Shown here one piece after another: positions 9,141 through 17,684 of a DNA stretch of 64,000 nt. The DNA lies in contig NZ_REGA01000001.1 of the NCBI RefSeq assembly GCF_003841505.1, forward strand, positions 372,001-436,000, given 5' to 3'. The position numbers were made by a program, and so were the translations under genes. The notes below the pieces were generated by a model. The model was given only the letters and a program-made list of their open reading frames with translations. It was not told where the DNA came from and did not search any database. The first letter of the stretch is position 1; each line of letters opens with the position of its first letter. The DNA is from Natrarchaeobius chitinivorans (GTDB lineage: Archaea > Halobacteriota > Halobacteria > Halobacteriales > Natrialbaceae).

Positions 9141-10322
9141 ATGGTCCTAGAACTGATCCCCATGCAGACGACGGGGGGTGCACTGCTGTTCCTCGGTGCA
9201 CTTGCCCTCGTAGTCGTTCTCGCCGCGTTGCTCAGCGCCGTCGAAATCGTCGACGCGTACGAAAAGCGGGCGTTGACCGTCTTCGGCGAATACCGAAAAC
9301 TGCTCGAGCCCGGTATCAACTTCGTCCCGCCGTTCGTCTCGAACACCTACCGATTCGACATGCGGACGCAGACCCTAGACGTTCCCCGCCAGGAGGCGAT
9401 CACGCGGGACAACTCGCCGGTCACCGCAGACGCCGTCGTCTACATCAAGGTGATGGACGCCAAGAAGGCGTTCCTCGAGGTCGACAACTACAAAAAGGCC
9501 GTCTCGAATCTCGCCCAGACGACGCTTCGAGCCGTGCTGGGTGACATGGAACTCGACGACACCCTGAACAAACGCCAGGAGATCAACGCGAAGATCCGGA
9601 CCGAACTCGACGAACCCACCGACGAGTGGGGAATCCGCGTCGAGAGCGTCGAAGTCCGCGAGGTCAACCCCTCGAAGGACGTCCAGCGTGCGATGGAACA
9701 ACAGACGTCCGCGGAGCGGAAACGCCGTGCGATGATCCTCGAGGCCCAGGGTGAACGGCGCAGCGCCGTCGAGAAGGCAGAAGGTGACAAACAGAGTGAG
9801 ATCATCCGCGCACAGGGTGAAAAACAGAGCCAGATTCTCGAAGCGCAGGGTGACGCGATTTCGACCGTGTTGCGCGCCCGCTCGGCCGAATCGATGGGCG
9901 AGCGCGCCGTTATCGACAAGGGGATGGACGCCCTGACCGAGATCGGTCAGTCCGAGTCCACGACGTTCGTCATGCCCCAGGAACTGACCTCGATGGTCGG
10001 CCGGTACGGCAAACACCTCTCGGGCAGCGACGTCAAAGAAGACGGCGACCAGCTCGAGAGCCTCGAGTTCGACGAGGAGACCCGCGAACTGATCGGGCTG
10101 GACGACATCGCCGAGATCATCGGCGAAATCGATCAGGAAGCGGACATGGACGTCGAAGCGATGGAACAGGAGGCACAGGCGATCAAGGAGGGCAAAGATC
10201 CGGCGAAGATTTCCGATCCGGACGAAGTCATAGAAGAGATGGATCAGGAGTTCCAGGGACAGACCGACGGCGGTGCCGACGCGCCGGTCGGCGACACCGA
10301 GGACGCGTCGACGAACGACTGA
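9141..10322 (+). CDS. SPFH/band 7 (stomatin-like) membrane protein 1
   Basis: 393 residues. One N-terminal transmembrane helix (about residues 10-33) is followed by a prohibitin/band-7 domain with YEKRALTVFGEYRKLLEPGI, then a long charged coiled coil rich in AEGDKQSEIIRAQGEKQSQI, and an acidic tail. Family members oligomerise into ring-like membrane scaffolds that organise microdomains and modulate proteases. It is one of two tandem paralogs; a long central stretch is nearly identical in DNA to the next gene. The start MVLELIPM is kept; an in-frame ATG seven codons later is also possible. Confidence 0.9.
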   Translation: MVLELIPMQTTGGALLFLGALALVVVLAALLSAVEIVDAYEKRALTVFGEYRKLLEPGINFVPPFVSNTYRFDMRTQTLDVPRQEAITRDNSPVTADAVVYIKVMDAKKAFLEVDNYKKAVSNLAQTTLRAVLGDMELDDTLNKRQEINAKIRTELDEPTDEWGIRVESVEVREVNPSKDVQRAMEQQTSAERKRRAMILEAQGERRSAVEKAEGDKQSEIIRAQGEKQSQILEAQGDAISTVLRARSAESMGERAVIDKGMDALTEIGQSESTTFVMPQELTSMVGRYGKHLSGSDVKEDGDQLESLEFDEETRELIGLDDIAEIIGEIDQEADMDVEAMEQEAQAIKEGKDPAKISDPDEVIEEMDQEFQGQTDGGADAPVGDTEDASTND

Positions 10323-10511
10323 TCCGGCCCGACTCACCTCGAGACAGGGGAGACTACGTTTTCGCCTTTTCTACCGATTTCCGGCCGACGGGACCGGCCC
10401 GGCGACGCGACAGCCGCGCTCGAAACTGCCCGCGTGCCGACGTTCGTCGTCGTCGTCTCGCTGGCAGCTTCCAGCAGATCGTTCCTATTCTTACGGTCGT
10501 GTCAGAAGAGA

Positions 10512-10519
10512 ATATTTAT
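10512..10519 (+). promoter_or_regulatory. TATA-like promoter of SPFH gene 2
   Basis: aatatttatt at 10511-10520 lies about 28 nt before the ATG at 10544, the spacing expected for a leaderless haloarchaeal transcript. This also argues against a start at 10499. Confidence 0.6.
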
Positions 10520-10543
10520 TGTCGTCGCTATGAGAGTGCGAGT

Positions 10544-11647
10544 ATGGTCCCTGGCGCAGGTTTGGTTATCACAACGGTCATCGGAGTGGTCGTCGGTGTT
10601 CTGGTGTTACTCGTCGTTCTCGCCGTGCTCTGGAGTTCGGTCGTGATCGTCGACGCCTACGAGAAGAAGGCGCTTACGGTCCTGGGTGAGTACCGTAAGC
10701 TACTCGAGCCCGGTATCAACTTCGTCCCACCGTTCGTCTCTCGAACCTACAGCTACGACATGCGGACGCAGACCCTAGATGTGCCGCGCCAGGAAGCGAT
10801 CACGCGGGACAACTCGCCGGTCACCGCAGACGCCGTCGTCTACATCAAGGTGATGGACGCCAAGCGAGCGTTCCTCGAGGTCGACAACTACAAACGGGCC
10901 GTCTCGAACCTCGCTCAGACGACGCTTCGAGCCGTGATCGGTGACATGGAACTCGACGATACGCTGAACAAACGCCAGGAGATCAACACCCGCATTCGGC
11001 GGGAACTCGAGGGACCGACCGACGAGTGGGGGATTCGCGTCGAGAGCGTCGAGGTTCGCGAGGTCAACCCGACCAGAGAGGTAACGCAGGCGATGGAGAA
11101 ACAGACCTCCGCCGAACGACGCCGGCGCGCGATGATCCTCGAGGCCCAGGGGAAACGCCGCAGCGCCGTCGAGAAGGCAGAAGGTGACAAACAGAGTGAG
11201 ATCATCCGCGCACAGGGTGAAAAACAGAGCCAGATTCTCGAGGCACAGGGTGACGCGATTTCGACCGTGTTGCGCGCCCGCTCGGCCGAATCGATGGGCG
11301 AGCGCGCCGTTATCGACAAGGGGATGGACGCCCTGACCGAGATCGGTCAGTCCGAGTCCACGACGTTCGTCATGCCCCAGGAACTGACCTCGATGGTCGG
11401 CCGGTACGGCAAACACCTCTCGGGCAGCGACGTCAAAGAAGACGGCGACCAGCTCGAGAGCCTCGAGTTCGACGAGGAAACCCGCGAACTGATCGGGCTC
11501 GACGACATCGCCGAAATCGTCGGCGAACTCGAGGACGCCGAGATGGGGACCGACGCGATCGACGGAGAGGTGCGAGCGGTCGAGACGGACGGCTCGGGGG
11601 TCGTCGAATCCGACGAAAACCTCGACGACGCTGCGACGAACGCGTAG
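10544..11647 (+). CDS. SPFH/band 7 (stomatin-like) membrane protein 2
   Basis: 367 residues from MVPGAGLVI. It has the same architecture as the upstream gene: N-terminal membrane helix, band-7 domain, coiled coil and acidic tail. DNA from 11161 to 11479 matches 9761-10079 with only two differences at a constant offset of 1400 bp, while other parts of the genes have diverged. That is the mark of gene conversion after tandem duplication. It has its own promoter (see 10512), so the two genes are probably not a simple operon. The two proteins may form mixed oligomers; that is inference. Confidence 0.9.
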   Translation: MVPGAGLVITTVIGVVVGVLVLLVVLAVLWSSVVIVDAYEKKALTVLGEYRKLLEPGINFVPPFVSRTYSYDMRTQTLDVPRQEAITRDNSPVTADAVVYIKVMDAKRAFLEVDNYKRAVSNLAQTTLRAVIGDMELDDTLNKRQEINTRIRRELEGPTDEWGIRVESVEVREVNPTREVTQAMEKQTSAERRRRAMILEAQGKRRSAVEKAEGDKQSEIIRAQGEKQSQILEAQGDAISTVLRARSAESMGERAVIDKGMDALTEIGQSESTTFVMPQELTSMVGRYGKHLSGSDVKEDGDQLESLEFDEETRELIGLDDIAEIVGELEDAEMGTDAIDGEVRAVETDGSGVVESDENLDDAATNA

Positions 11648-11730
11648 GGAATCGAGACACTCCGGGTCCGAAGAACGAAACGGAGCGAAACCGGTTTTAC
11701 CATTGACCTCATTTCGGACAGTACGTGGAT

Positions 11731-12354
11731 ATGACACCGTCCGACGGGGTCGACGACGAAAAACGGGCGACCCTCCGCCGATTCGCCGCGCTCGGAGCCG
11801 GCGCTCCGCTCGCCGGCTTCTCGGAATCGGCAGCAGCCAACACGGGCGAGAGCGACGCACGCGATGCGATCGCTGGCTACCTTTCGACGACGCCGGGTGC
11901 CCACTTCTCGAAAGTACGCGACGACCTCCAGCTCGGGACCGGTGAGACCCAACACCACCTTCGCCGTCTCGAGGATCACGGAGTAATCGAACGCTACCGT
12001 GACGGCGATTACAAGCGATTCGTTCTCGCCGGCCGCTTCGACGAGTTCGAAAAACACGCACTCGGATACCTCCGCCGGGAGACTCCGCGGGGAATGCTGA
12101 TCGAACTCCTCTTCGATCCCGACGCGACTGCGGGCGACCTCGCGAACTCCCTCGAGGTGTCCCCGCCGACCGTCAGCAAGTACGCCGGCGAACTCGAAGA
12201 GGCCGGATTGCTCTCGCGAGAAGACGGATACGCGCTCGAACGGCCAGCGACGATCCTGTTGCTCGTCGTCCGCCACGCGGATTCGTTCGGGGAGCGGTCG
12301 ACGGAACTCGCCCGGAATGCGGATCGGTTCCTCGAGTACGATACCGACGAGTGA
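11731..12354 (+). CDS. Winged-helix transcriptional regulator with two HTH modules
   Basis: About 207 residues; a GTG two codons upstream (11725) is an alternative start. A first helix-turn-helix segment (GAHFSKVRDDLQLGTGETQH) is followed by HLRRLEDHGVIERYRDGDYK. A second one (TAGDLANSLEVSPPTVSKYA) lies near residue 150. The tandem winged-helix layout is common in haloarchaeal regulators. The N-terminal TLRRFAALGAGAPLAGF superficially resembles a Tat signal, but the rest is clearly a cytoplasmic DNA-binding protein. The target is unknown. Confidence 0.8.
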   Translation: MTPSDGVDDEKRATLRRFAALGAGAPLAGFSESAAANTGESDARDAIAGYLSTTPGAHFSKVRDDLQLGTGETQHHLRRLEDHGVIERYRDGDYKRFVLAGRFDEFEKHALGYLRRETPRGMLIELLFDPDATAGDLANSLEVSPPTVSKYAGELEEAGLLSREDGYALERPATILLLVVRHADSFGERSTELARNADRFLEYDTDE

Positions 12355-12490
12355 CGTCCGCTACACGACCGAACTCGTAGCCATTCTCCCGCCTTTCTCT
12401 CACTCGAATAGCGATCTGTAGAACGGCGACGGCTGTCGGGACGAGTATCGTCGAAACAACAGTCCGAGAAAACGAGCCGTCCGGGGTCGT

Positions 12491-12724
12491 CTAGACGTTG
12501 ACCTTCCAGGTCGTACTCGAGGAGTACCCCCACTTCTCGATCTCGATATCGTATTCGCCCTGTTGAAGTGCGGTGATGTTCGATCCGACCTCTTTCGCCG
12601 TCATCCCGAGTTCCTGTCCGATGAGCCGGGACTTGAAGTACGTCTTCGTCGCGGCGTTCTCCTGCAGGTACTGGAGAATCTGGCGCTGTTTGCTCGTGAG
12701 GTCGGGGGCCATTGCAGTGCTCAT
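12491..12724 (-). CDS. DUF7123-type small HTH protein
   Basis: 77 residues from MSTAMAPDLTSKQRQI; the longer upstream frame to 12817 is judged non-coding. It contains a helix-turn-helix-like segment (ILQYLQENAATKTYFKSRL followed by GQELGMTAKEVGSN) and a C-terminal KWGYSSSTTWKV strand. It matches my memory of the haloarchaeal DUF7123 family, a probable small DNA-binding protein. A pair of direct repeats lies upstream. Confidence 0.75.
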   Translation of the reverse strand: MSTAMAPDLTSKQRQILQYLQENAATKTYFKSRLIGQELGMTAKEVGSNITALQQGEYDIEIEKWGYSSSTTWKVNV

Positions 12725-12758
12725 ATCTTCGAAGACAACCGGAACGCCCTTAGGGGGT

Positions 12759-12860
12759 TTGGTACGTGCGGTTAATACACCGCAGTCGTGCGGTTTTGTG
12801 CGATAGTAATCGGACAATAATCGGAAGGAAAGGATCAGTTGGTACGTCCGGTTAATACAT
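12759..12860. repeat. Direct repeat pair upstream of the DUF7123 gene
   Basis: ttggtacgtgcggttaatac at 12759 and the same with one change at 12839, exactly 80 bp apart. The inner copy is 35-55 nt before the DUF7123 start. The pair may be operator sites or promoter-associated duplications. The intervening DNA shows no gene. Confidence 0.55.
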
Positions 12861-12932
12861 CCACTCCAGCGACTGTCAGGAAAGCGTGATTGTTACCGGA
12901 GGTAAGCACGGATTGGGACCGAAGTCGGCTTC

Positions 12933-13454
12933 TCATCGGCGTTCGTACTGATCGGTCTGAAACGGACCGAACGCGCAGGTGACCGCGTGCGCGAGCGCCC
13001 GCGTGCGGTCGGTCATCCCATCGGTGAGAACGCCGATCGCACCGTCTGCCTCCGCGATTCCGTCGGTACCGAGAACGTCGTCCATCACCGGCCCCAGCTC
13101 CTCGCCGGTCTCGAGTCGCTCCGCGATGCGGTCGGGAAGCCGGATAGACGGGCCACTGCCTACTTCGAGACGCGACCCGTCGGTGACCCCTGCCCACATG
13201 ATCAAAAAGAGGTCCGAACCGTCCGTCGGGCGAGCGACCCCGCCCTCGAGACCGACGCCGTAGGCCACGTCGCTTCCGTCGAACGCACGCCGGGCGCGGT
13301 TCTTTGCGCCGGTCACCGTCTCCGCGACGGACCGCGGTTGCTCTGAAACGCCGGAGTCGACGGCGACCGACGTCACCGACGGGGTGTGATCCTGGAGCGC
13401 TCGTTCGACCGCCTCGAGTTTGACTGGATTCGTGGTGCCGACGGCAACCCTCAT
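12933..13454 (-). CDS. Inosine/xanthosine triphosphatase family (DUF84/YjjX)
   Basis: 173 residues from MRVAVGTTNPVKLEAV; the frame continues upstream, but homologs of this family begin at this motif. Members hydrolyse non-canonical purine nucleoside triphosphates (ITP/XTP) to keep them out of nucleic acids. Visible motifs are GTTNPVK near the start, GAKNRARRAF, and YGVGLEGGV in the middle, as in YjjX. It is transcribed divergently from tfb. Confidence 0.88.
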   Translation of the reverse strand: MRVAVGTTNPVKLEAVERALQDHTPSVTSVAVDSGVSEQPRSVAETVTGAKNRARRAFDGSDVAYGVGLEGGVARPTDGSDLFLIMWAGVTDGSRLEVGSGPSIRLPDRIAERLETGEELGPVMDDVLGTDGIAEADGAIGVLTDGMTDRTRALAHAVTCAFGPFQTDQYERR

Positions 13455-13672
13455 ACGCGTCGTTGATCGGCCCTGTGCTTGGGGTTCCCGGTTCGGACTG
13501 GAAACACAGCTTGAATGTTTTGGTGTGCCATACCAGATCACCCGAATTATCGACTTTCGGACGGTGAGCGATACACATTTCGAAACCCTTATACGCTGAG
13601 TCTATGAACGCTGTAGGTAACGAATCTATCCGGACTTTTGCGGTCAGTTGTCCGGGGAGCCGATGCCATCGT

Positions 13673-14653
13673 ATGACAAACGCACCAACGAGCACGAGAG
13701 TACGACGTAGCGAACACGAAACGGCCGACGAACGAACCGAAAGCGAGCAAAACGACCTCGCCTGCCCCGAATGTGCGGGAAACCTCGTCGTCGACGACGA
13801 ACACGGTGAGACGGTCTGTGAGGAGTGTGGGCTCGTCGTCGAGGAGGATTCGGTCGACCGCGGTCCCGAGTGGCGAGCGTTCGACGCCGCCGAGAAAAAC
13901 GAGAAATCCCGCGTCGGCGCGCCCACGACGAACACGATGCACGACAAGGGGCTGTCGACGAACATCGACTGGCGCAACAAGGACGCCTACGGCAACTCAC
14001 TGGGATCGCGCCAGCGCGAGAAGATGCAGCGCCTGCGCAAGTGGAACGAGCGCTTCCGGACCCGTGACTCCAAAGAGCGCAACCTGAAACAGGCGCTGGG
14101 CGAGATCGACCGCATGGCCTCGGCGCTTGGCCTGCCGACCAACGTCCGCGAGACCGCCTCGGTTATCTACCGGCGCGCGCTCGACGAGGACCTGCTGCCC
14201 GGCCGCTCGATCGAAGGCGTCTCGACGGCCTGTGTGTACGCCGCGGCCCGACAGGCCGGCGTTCCCCGCTCGCTCGACGAAATCGCGGACGTCTCCCGCG
14301 TCGAGAAAAACGAGATCGCCCGCACCTACCGCTACGTGGTCCGCGAACTCGGTCTCGAGGTCCAGCCGGCCGATCCCGAAAGCTACGTCCCGCGGTTCGC
14401 CTCGGGACTCGAACTCTCGGACGAAGCCGAGCACCGCGCGCGCGGTCTCCTCCAGAACGCCAAGGAAAAGGGCGTCCACTCGGGGAAATCGCCAGTCGGT
14501 CTCGCCGCGGCTGCGGTGTACGCCGCGGCGCTTTTGACCAACGAGAAGACTACCCAGGCCGCCGTCTCGGACGTCGCCGACATCTCCGAAGTCACGATCC
14601 GCAACCGCTACCACGAGTTGCTCGAGGCCGAGGAAACCATCGGGATGGCCTGA
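13673..14653 (+). CDS. tfb: Transcription initiation factor IIB (TFB)
   Basis: 326 residues. TFB bridges TBP, the BRE element and RNA polymerase. The N-terminal zinc ribbon has CPEC and CEEC pairs (about residues 25-47), followed by the B-finger/linker containing GPEWRAFD and two cyclin-fold repeats, each ending in an HTH. A TATA-like cttatac at 13588-13594 predicts transcription starting after the earlier in-frame ATG at 13604, so the start MTNAPTST at 13673 is preferred. Haloarchaea encode several TFBs, and this cannot be assigned to one paralog from sequence alone. Confidence 0.96.
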   Translation: MTNAPTSTRVRRSEHETADERTESEQNDLACPECAGNLVVDDEHGETVCEECGLVVEEDSVDRGPEWRAFDAAEKNEKSRVGAPTTNTMHDKGLSTNIDWRNKDAYGNSLGSRQREKMQRLRKWNERFRTRDSKERNLKQALGEIDRMASALGLPTNVRETASVIYRRALDEDLLPGRSIEGVSTACVYAAARQAGVPRSLDEIADVSRVEKNEIARTYRYVVRELGLEVQPADPESYVPRFASGLELSDEAEHRARGLLQNAKEKGVHSGKSPVGLAAAAVYAAALLTNEKTTQAAVSDVADISEVTIRNRYHELLEAEETIGMA

Positions 14654-14728
14654 TCGTCGGGATTCCCCCGATCGGCGGGCGTCGAAGCGATACCGTTTTT
14701 CGGATGCCCGTGTACGGAACGGACAGGA

Positions 14729-15409
14729 ATGTCCCTGGATTTCGACTCGTTCGTTCTCGCCGCCGCGACCGCTGACCTCACGGAAGAACCGGCCGCTCGC
14801 GAACACGCCGACGCCGTGGAGTTCCGGATGGACCTCGCCGACGACCCCCTCGAGGCGCTTCGAGCCTACGACGGCGACCTTCCGATTCTGGCGACGAACC
14901 GCGCCGCCTGGGAAGGCGGCGAGTGGGACGGCGGGGACGACGACCGCCTCGCGGTCCTCGAAGAGGCTCTCGAGATCGAAGGGGTGGAAGCGATCGACGT
15001 CGAACTCGAGTCGCTTCGATCCGACTCGGCCGACGGTCTCCGCGACGCGGCACGCGACGCGGACGTCTCGGTCGTCGCGTCGGCCCACGACTTCGACGGA
15101 ACGCCCGACGAGATCGAGATGATGGAGACGCTGTCGGACGCCTGCGAGCGCGCCGACGTCGGAAAGCTCGCCGTGACGGCCGAGACGCGAGCGGATACGC
15201 TGGCCGTGCTGGCGATCACTCACCGACTCGCCGCGGACGGCGAGGCGGTCGCGACGATGGCGATGGGTGAAGCCGGCAGCCACACGCGCGCCGTTGCACC
15301 CGTCTACGGATCGAAAATCGGCTACGCGCCCGTCGACCCCGCCGAAGCGACCGCACCCGGACAGTACGACCTCGAAACGCTCTCGGGACTCATCGCGGAC
15401 CTCGAGTAG
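14729..15409 (+). CDS. aroD: 3-dehydroquinate dehydratase, type I
   Basis: 226 residues. It dehydrates 3-dehydroquinate to 3-dehydroshikimate in aromatic amino-acid synthesis through a Lys Schiff base. Catalytic residues are visible: Arg in VEFRMDLAD, His in VASAHDFDGTP, and the Schiff-base Lys in GKLAVTAE. The C-terminal SKIGYAPVDPAEATAPGQ is the usual substrate-binding loop. It lies 75 bp after tfb. The preceding pathway enzyme (DHQ synthase II) is about 2.3 kb away on the other strand. Confidence 0.95.
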   Translation: MSLDFDSFVLAAATADLTEEPAAREHADAVEFRMDLADDPLEALRAYDGDLPILATNRAAWEGGEWDGGDDDRLAVLEEALEIEGVEAIDVELESLRSDSADGLRDAARDADVSVVASAHDFDGTPDEIEMMETLSDACERADVGKLAVTAETRADTLAVLAITHRLAADGEAVATMAMGEAGSHTRAVAPVYGSKIGYAPVDPAEATAPGQYDLETLSGLIADLE

Positions 15410-15477
15410 GCTCGAGTGTGCGCTGGTCTATCGTGTGACCACCTCGAGTGTCGTCGCGTGTCGCTACTCGTTACCGG

Positions 15478-15537
15478 TCGAAGTGTCGGTACGGAACCGG
15501 TCCCGGTTCGAAGTGGCGATACGGAACCGCCTCCGGA
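15478..15537. repeat. Two 30-bp tandem repeats after a HalOD1 gene
   Basis: Two units starting at 15478 and 15508, both of the form TCGAAGTGNCGNTACGGAAC, abut the 3' end of the HalOD1 gene. The 30-bp period and the CGGAACCG core resemble the array upstream of gltB. Confidence 0.5.
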
Positions 15538-15807
15538 TCAGTCGATCTTTCGGTCGGCTTCCACAATCCTGACTCCCTCGTCGTCCGTGATCGTCACCGT
15601 ATACCCGTGGTAGGCGAACTCGACTGCGAGTGCTCGCTCCGAATCGGTCGACCGATCATCGAACAGCGAATCAAGGGCATCGGGTGGAATGGACTCGTAC
15701 AGTGGTGGAAGCGAGACGGGATCGACACCGTCCCGTTCGGCGACGGCTTCGATTACGGCGAGACTGACCGGGTATTCGCTCCGCGTCTTTCTCTCTTCCT
15801 GACACAT
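15538..15807 (-). CDS. HalOD1 output-domain protein
   Basis: 89 residues forming essentially one HalOD1 domain: the segment SLAVIEAVAERDGVDPVSL, a PLYESIPPDALDSLF motif, and a C-terminal beta pair (FAYHGYTVTITDDEGV). HalOD1 is known as an output domain in haloarchaeal response regulators, but here no receiver domain is attached. Its action is unknown. A TATA-like attttaagg lies about 35-43 nt upstream. Confidence 0.8.
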   Translation of the reverse strand: MCQEERKTRSEYPVSLAVIEAVAERDGVDPVSLPPLYESIPPDALDSLFDDRSTDSERALAVEFAYHGYTVTITDDEGVRIVEADRKID

Positions 15808-16265
15808 AATGGTCCTCGTTACTCTTCGTGCAGTATTCTACCTTAAAATGGTTCTGGACTTTGGACCGAACCTCCGTATAAAATTCATTGTGTATCGTCG
15901 ATCCCTATATTCTATTCAATATATTTAAAATTTGATTAGATTTCGTCCAAGGACGCGAGTGGCGATCACCACGAAGAGTCCGAACCGTCGGTGGAGCGAC
16001 GATCGTACCGAATCCGTATCGAGTTCGCCCGCCAGTCCAGACTTGGACCCGATCGAACATCGACGAGAGGCCGAACGGACGGCGTAGCGAACGAGACGAA
16101 GGGCCACGGCGATCACAGTACCAATTGAAACGAGTTACACACCGATCGCACTTGGTTCTCGTTTACCTCGTTCGCTCGCAGGTCGTTTCTCCCCGTTACC
16201 GTTCCGCGGTTCTCGCTCGCTTCGCTCACTCACGGCTCGTTCCAGTCGGTAACGACTCCATACCA
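15808..16265. other. Intergenic region with AT-rich tract and degenerate F2 repeat
   Basis: About 460 bp without a gene. 15880-15945 is strikingly AT-rich (ctatattctattcaatatat). 16134-16250 is a degenerate copy of the expanded F2 element, listed separately. Confidence 0.5.
16134..16250. repeat. Degenerate expanded F2 element
   Basis: gttacacaccgatcgcac matches the inner arm of F2. It is followed by one to two diverged copies of the 57-bp unit (core gttccgcggttctcgctcgc) and a weak right end, ccagtcggtaacgac. It has the same arrangement as the clearer copies at 30541 and 57357. Confidence 0.5.
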
Positions 16266-16925
16266 ATGGGTCGGTCCGCCGGATTGAGCCGTATGTACGC
16301 GATGGCATCGACCGTCCTCGAGTCGCTGCGGGGGTGGCGAACAGCCGGGACTGATGCCGAACTGCCGCGCGAACGGACCGGCACGGATATGCCAGATTCG
16401 GGCGAATCCGCCGCCGAAACGCTGTTGCGGTCGACCAGTGCCGTCGTCGACGTCGACCGGGGGAACGGGGAGGACGGACTCAGCCTCGAGTCGACCTTTC
16501 ACAGCGCGTGGGACGACCGAATGCGAGAGATCCGTGAGAGTGGCAATCGACTCGAGGAGCTTGCGGACCGACTCGACCGCGGAACCGATCGGCTCGCGCT
16601 CGAAGTCACCGACGACGGCTTCGCCGCGACCTGCGATCGAGAACAGGTCGGGTGCTGGCCGTCCGACGGCGCGTTTCTTGCGGACCTGGCGGCGACGGCC
16701 GTCCTGTGTGAAACCGATCCGACGTGGCAAACCCTCGAGCAACGGGAACGACGGCTCGTACTGACCGCACTCCGGCTGTTTCTCGAGCGGTGTCCGACCT
16801 GCGACGGATCGCTTGCGGGTGGCCGAAACGGGGACGAATCGGACGGATCCACGGAGTGTCAGCTATCGGTCCAGTGTCTCCGGTGTGGGTCGCTACTGGT
16901 TCGAGAGCCCGTGGTCGACTGCTAA
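16266..16925 (+). CDS. Hypothetical protein with C-terminal zinc-ribbon-like cysteines
   Basis: 219 residues from MGRSAGLSRMYAM; starts at 16293, 16302 or 16390 (MPDSGESAAE) are also possible. No family is recognised. The first ~60 residues are variable. The middle has an amphipathic region (REIRESGNRLEELADRLDRG) and a GFAATCDREQVGCWPSDG segment. The end has two Cys pairs (CPTCDG and CLRCGS), suggesting a zinc-binding knuckle. The acidic composition fits a real haloarchaeal protein. Much of the region upstream of 16266 is repeat DNA, which argues against the longest possible start. Confidence 0.55.
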   Translation: MGRSAGLSRMYAMASTVLESLRGWRTAGTDAELPRERTGTDMPDSGESAAETLLRSTSAVVDVDRGNGEDGLSLESTFHSAWDDRMREIRESGNRLEELADRLDRGTDRLALEVTDDGFAATCDREQVGCWPSDGAFLADLAATAVLCETDPTWQTLEQRERRLVLTALRLFLERCPTCDGSLAGGRNGDESDGSTECQLSVQCLRCGSLLVREPVVDC

Positions 16926-16946
16926 CGCCGTCGAACAACAGTCAGT

Positions 16947-17038
16947 GAGCAGCCGGCCGTAAATCCAGTGAGCAGTCGACCGCAAATTCGGGGTGCAGTC
17001 GACCGCGAATCCGGCGAACAGCCGACCACTAGTTCCCG
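16947..17038. repeat. Four 23-bp tandem repeats
   Basis: Units start at 16947, 16970, 16993 and 17016, each close to GAGCAGTCGACCGCAAATTC plus 3 bp. They lie between the zinc-ribbon gene and the next gene. The spacing is exact, with 5-9 changes between units. Confidence 0.65.
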
Positions 17039-17204
17039 GCAGTCACCGGGGTGACGACCACAGTGGAGCGCCCGAACCGCAAACAGTTCCGTGTGACAGT
17101 ATAAATCGCATCCGAAACAGAAACGAGGCGGGAAGCGAGGAGAACGCGGCCCGATTCGGTCGTGAATCGGAATGTTAACCAGTCGGCCCTCCTAGGGTCT
17201 ACAC

Positions 17205-17660
17205 ATGACATGGCTTCGTGCGCTCGCCGCCGCCGGCCTCTCGGTGCTTTTGCCCGGTGCAGGTCATGCCCTCATCAGGGACTGGCTCAGAGCCCTGGTG
17301 TTTGCCGGCCTGTACTTCTCCGCCGTGGTGATCTTTCTCCCGTCGGTCGATCAGGTCACCGCCGTCAACTCGGTCGGTGACAGCCTGGACCTCGTCTCAG
17401 AGGAGATCGATACGATGGGGCAGTTCGTCCTCTCGTTTATCGTCCTGTTTGCAGCGATCGATTCCGCGTTTCGCGCACTCGGCATCCCCCCCGGCTCGAG
17501 CGACGAGTCGGCCGACGGACCGACCTGTCCGGAGTGCGGAAAGGAACTCGACGACGATCTGACGTTCTGTCACTGGTGTACGACCCGCCTCGAGCCCGTC
17601 GAACCGGACGAGGCTGACGAGGAGTCGACCGACGCGCAAGCGGCGGAACTCAAACCCTGA
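17205..17660 (+). CDS. Membrane protein with C-terminal zinc ribbon
   Basis: 151 residues. N-terminal hydrophobic segments (LRALAAAGLSVLLPGAGHAL, then LVFAGLYFSAVVIFL and FVLSFIVLFAAID) predict about three membrane helices. After a short linker come CPECG and CHWC pairs typical of a zinc ribbon, and then an acidic tail. This DUF7575-like layout is common in haloarchaea; the function is unknown. It is convergent with the DHQ synthase II gene. Confidence 0.75.
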   Translation: MTWLRALAAAGLSVLLPGAGHALIRDWLRALVFAGLYFSAVVIFLPSVDQVTAVNSVGDSLDLVSEEIDTMGQFVLSFIVLFAAIDSAFRALGIPPGSSDESADGPTCPECGKELDDDLTFCHWCTTRLEPVEPDEADEESTDAQAAELKP

Positions 17661-17684
17661 ACGCCGGCCGTCGACCGGTCGCCG

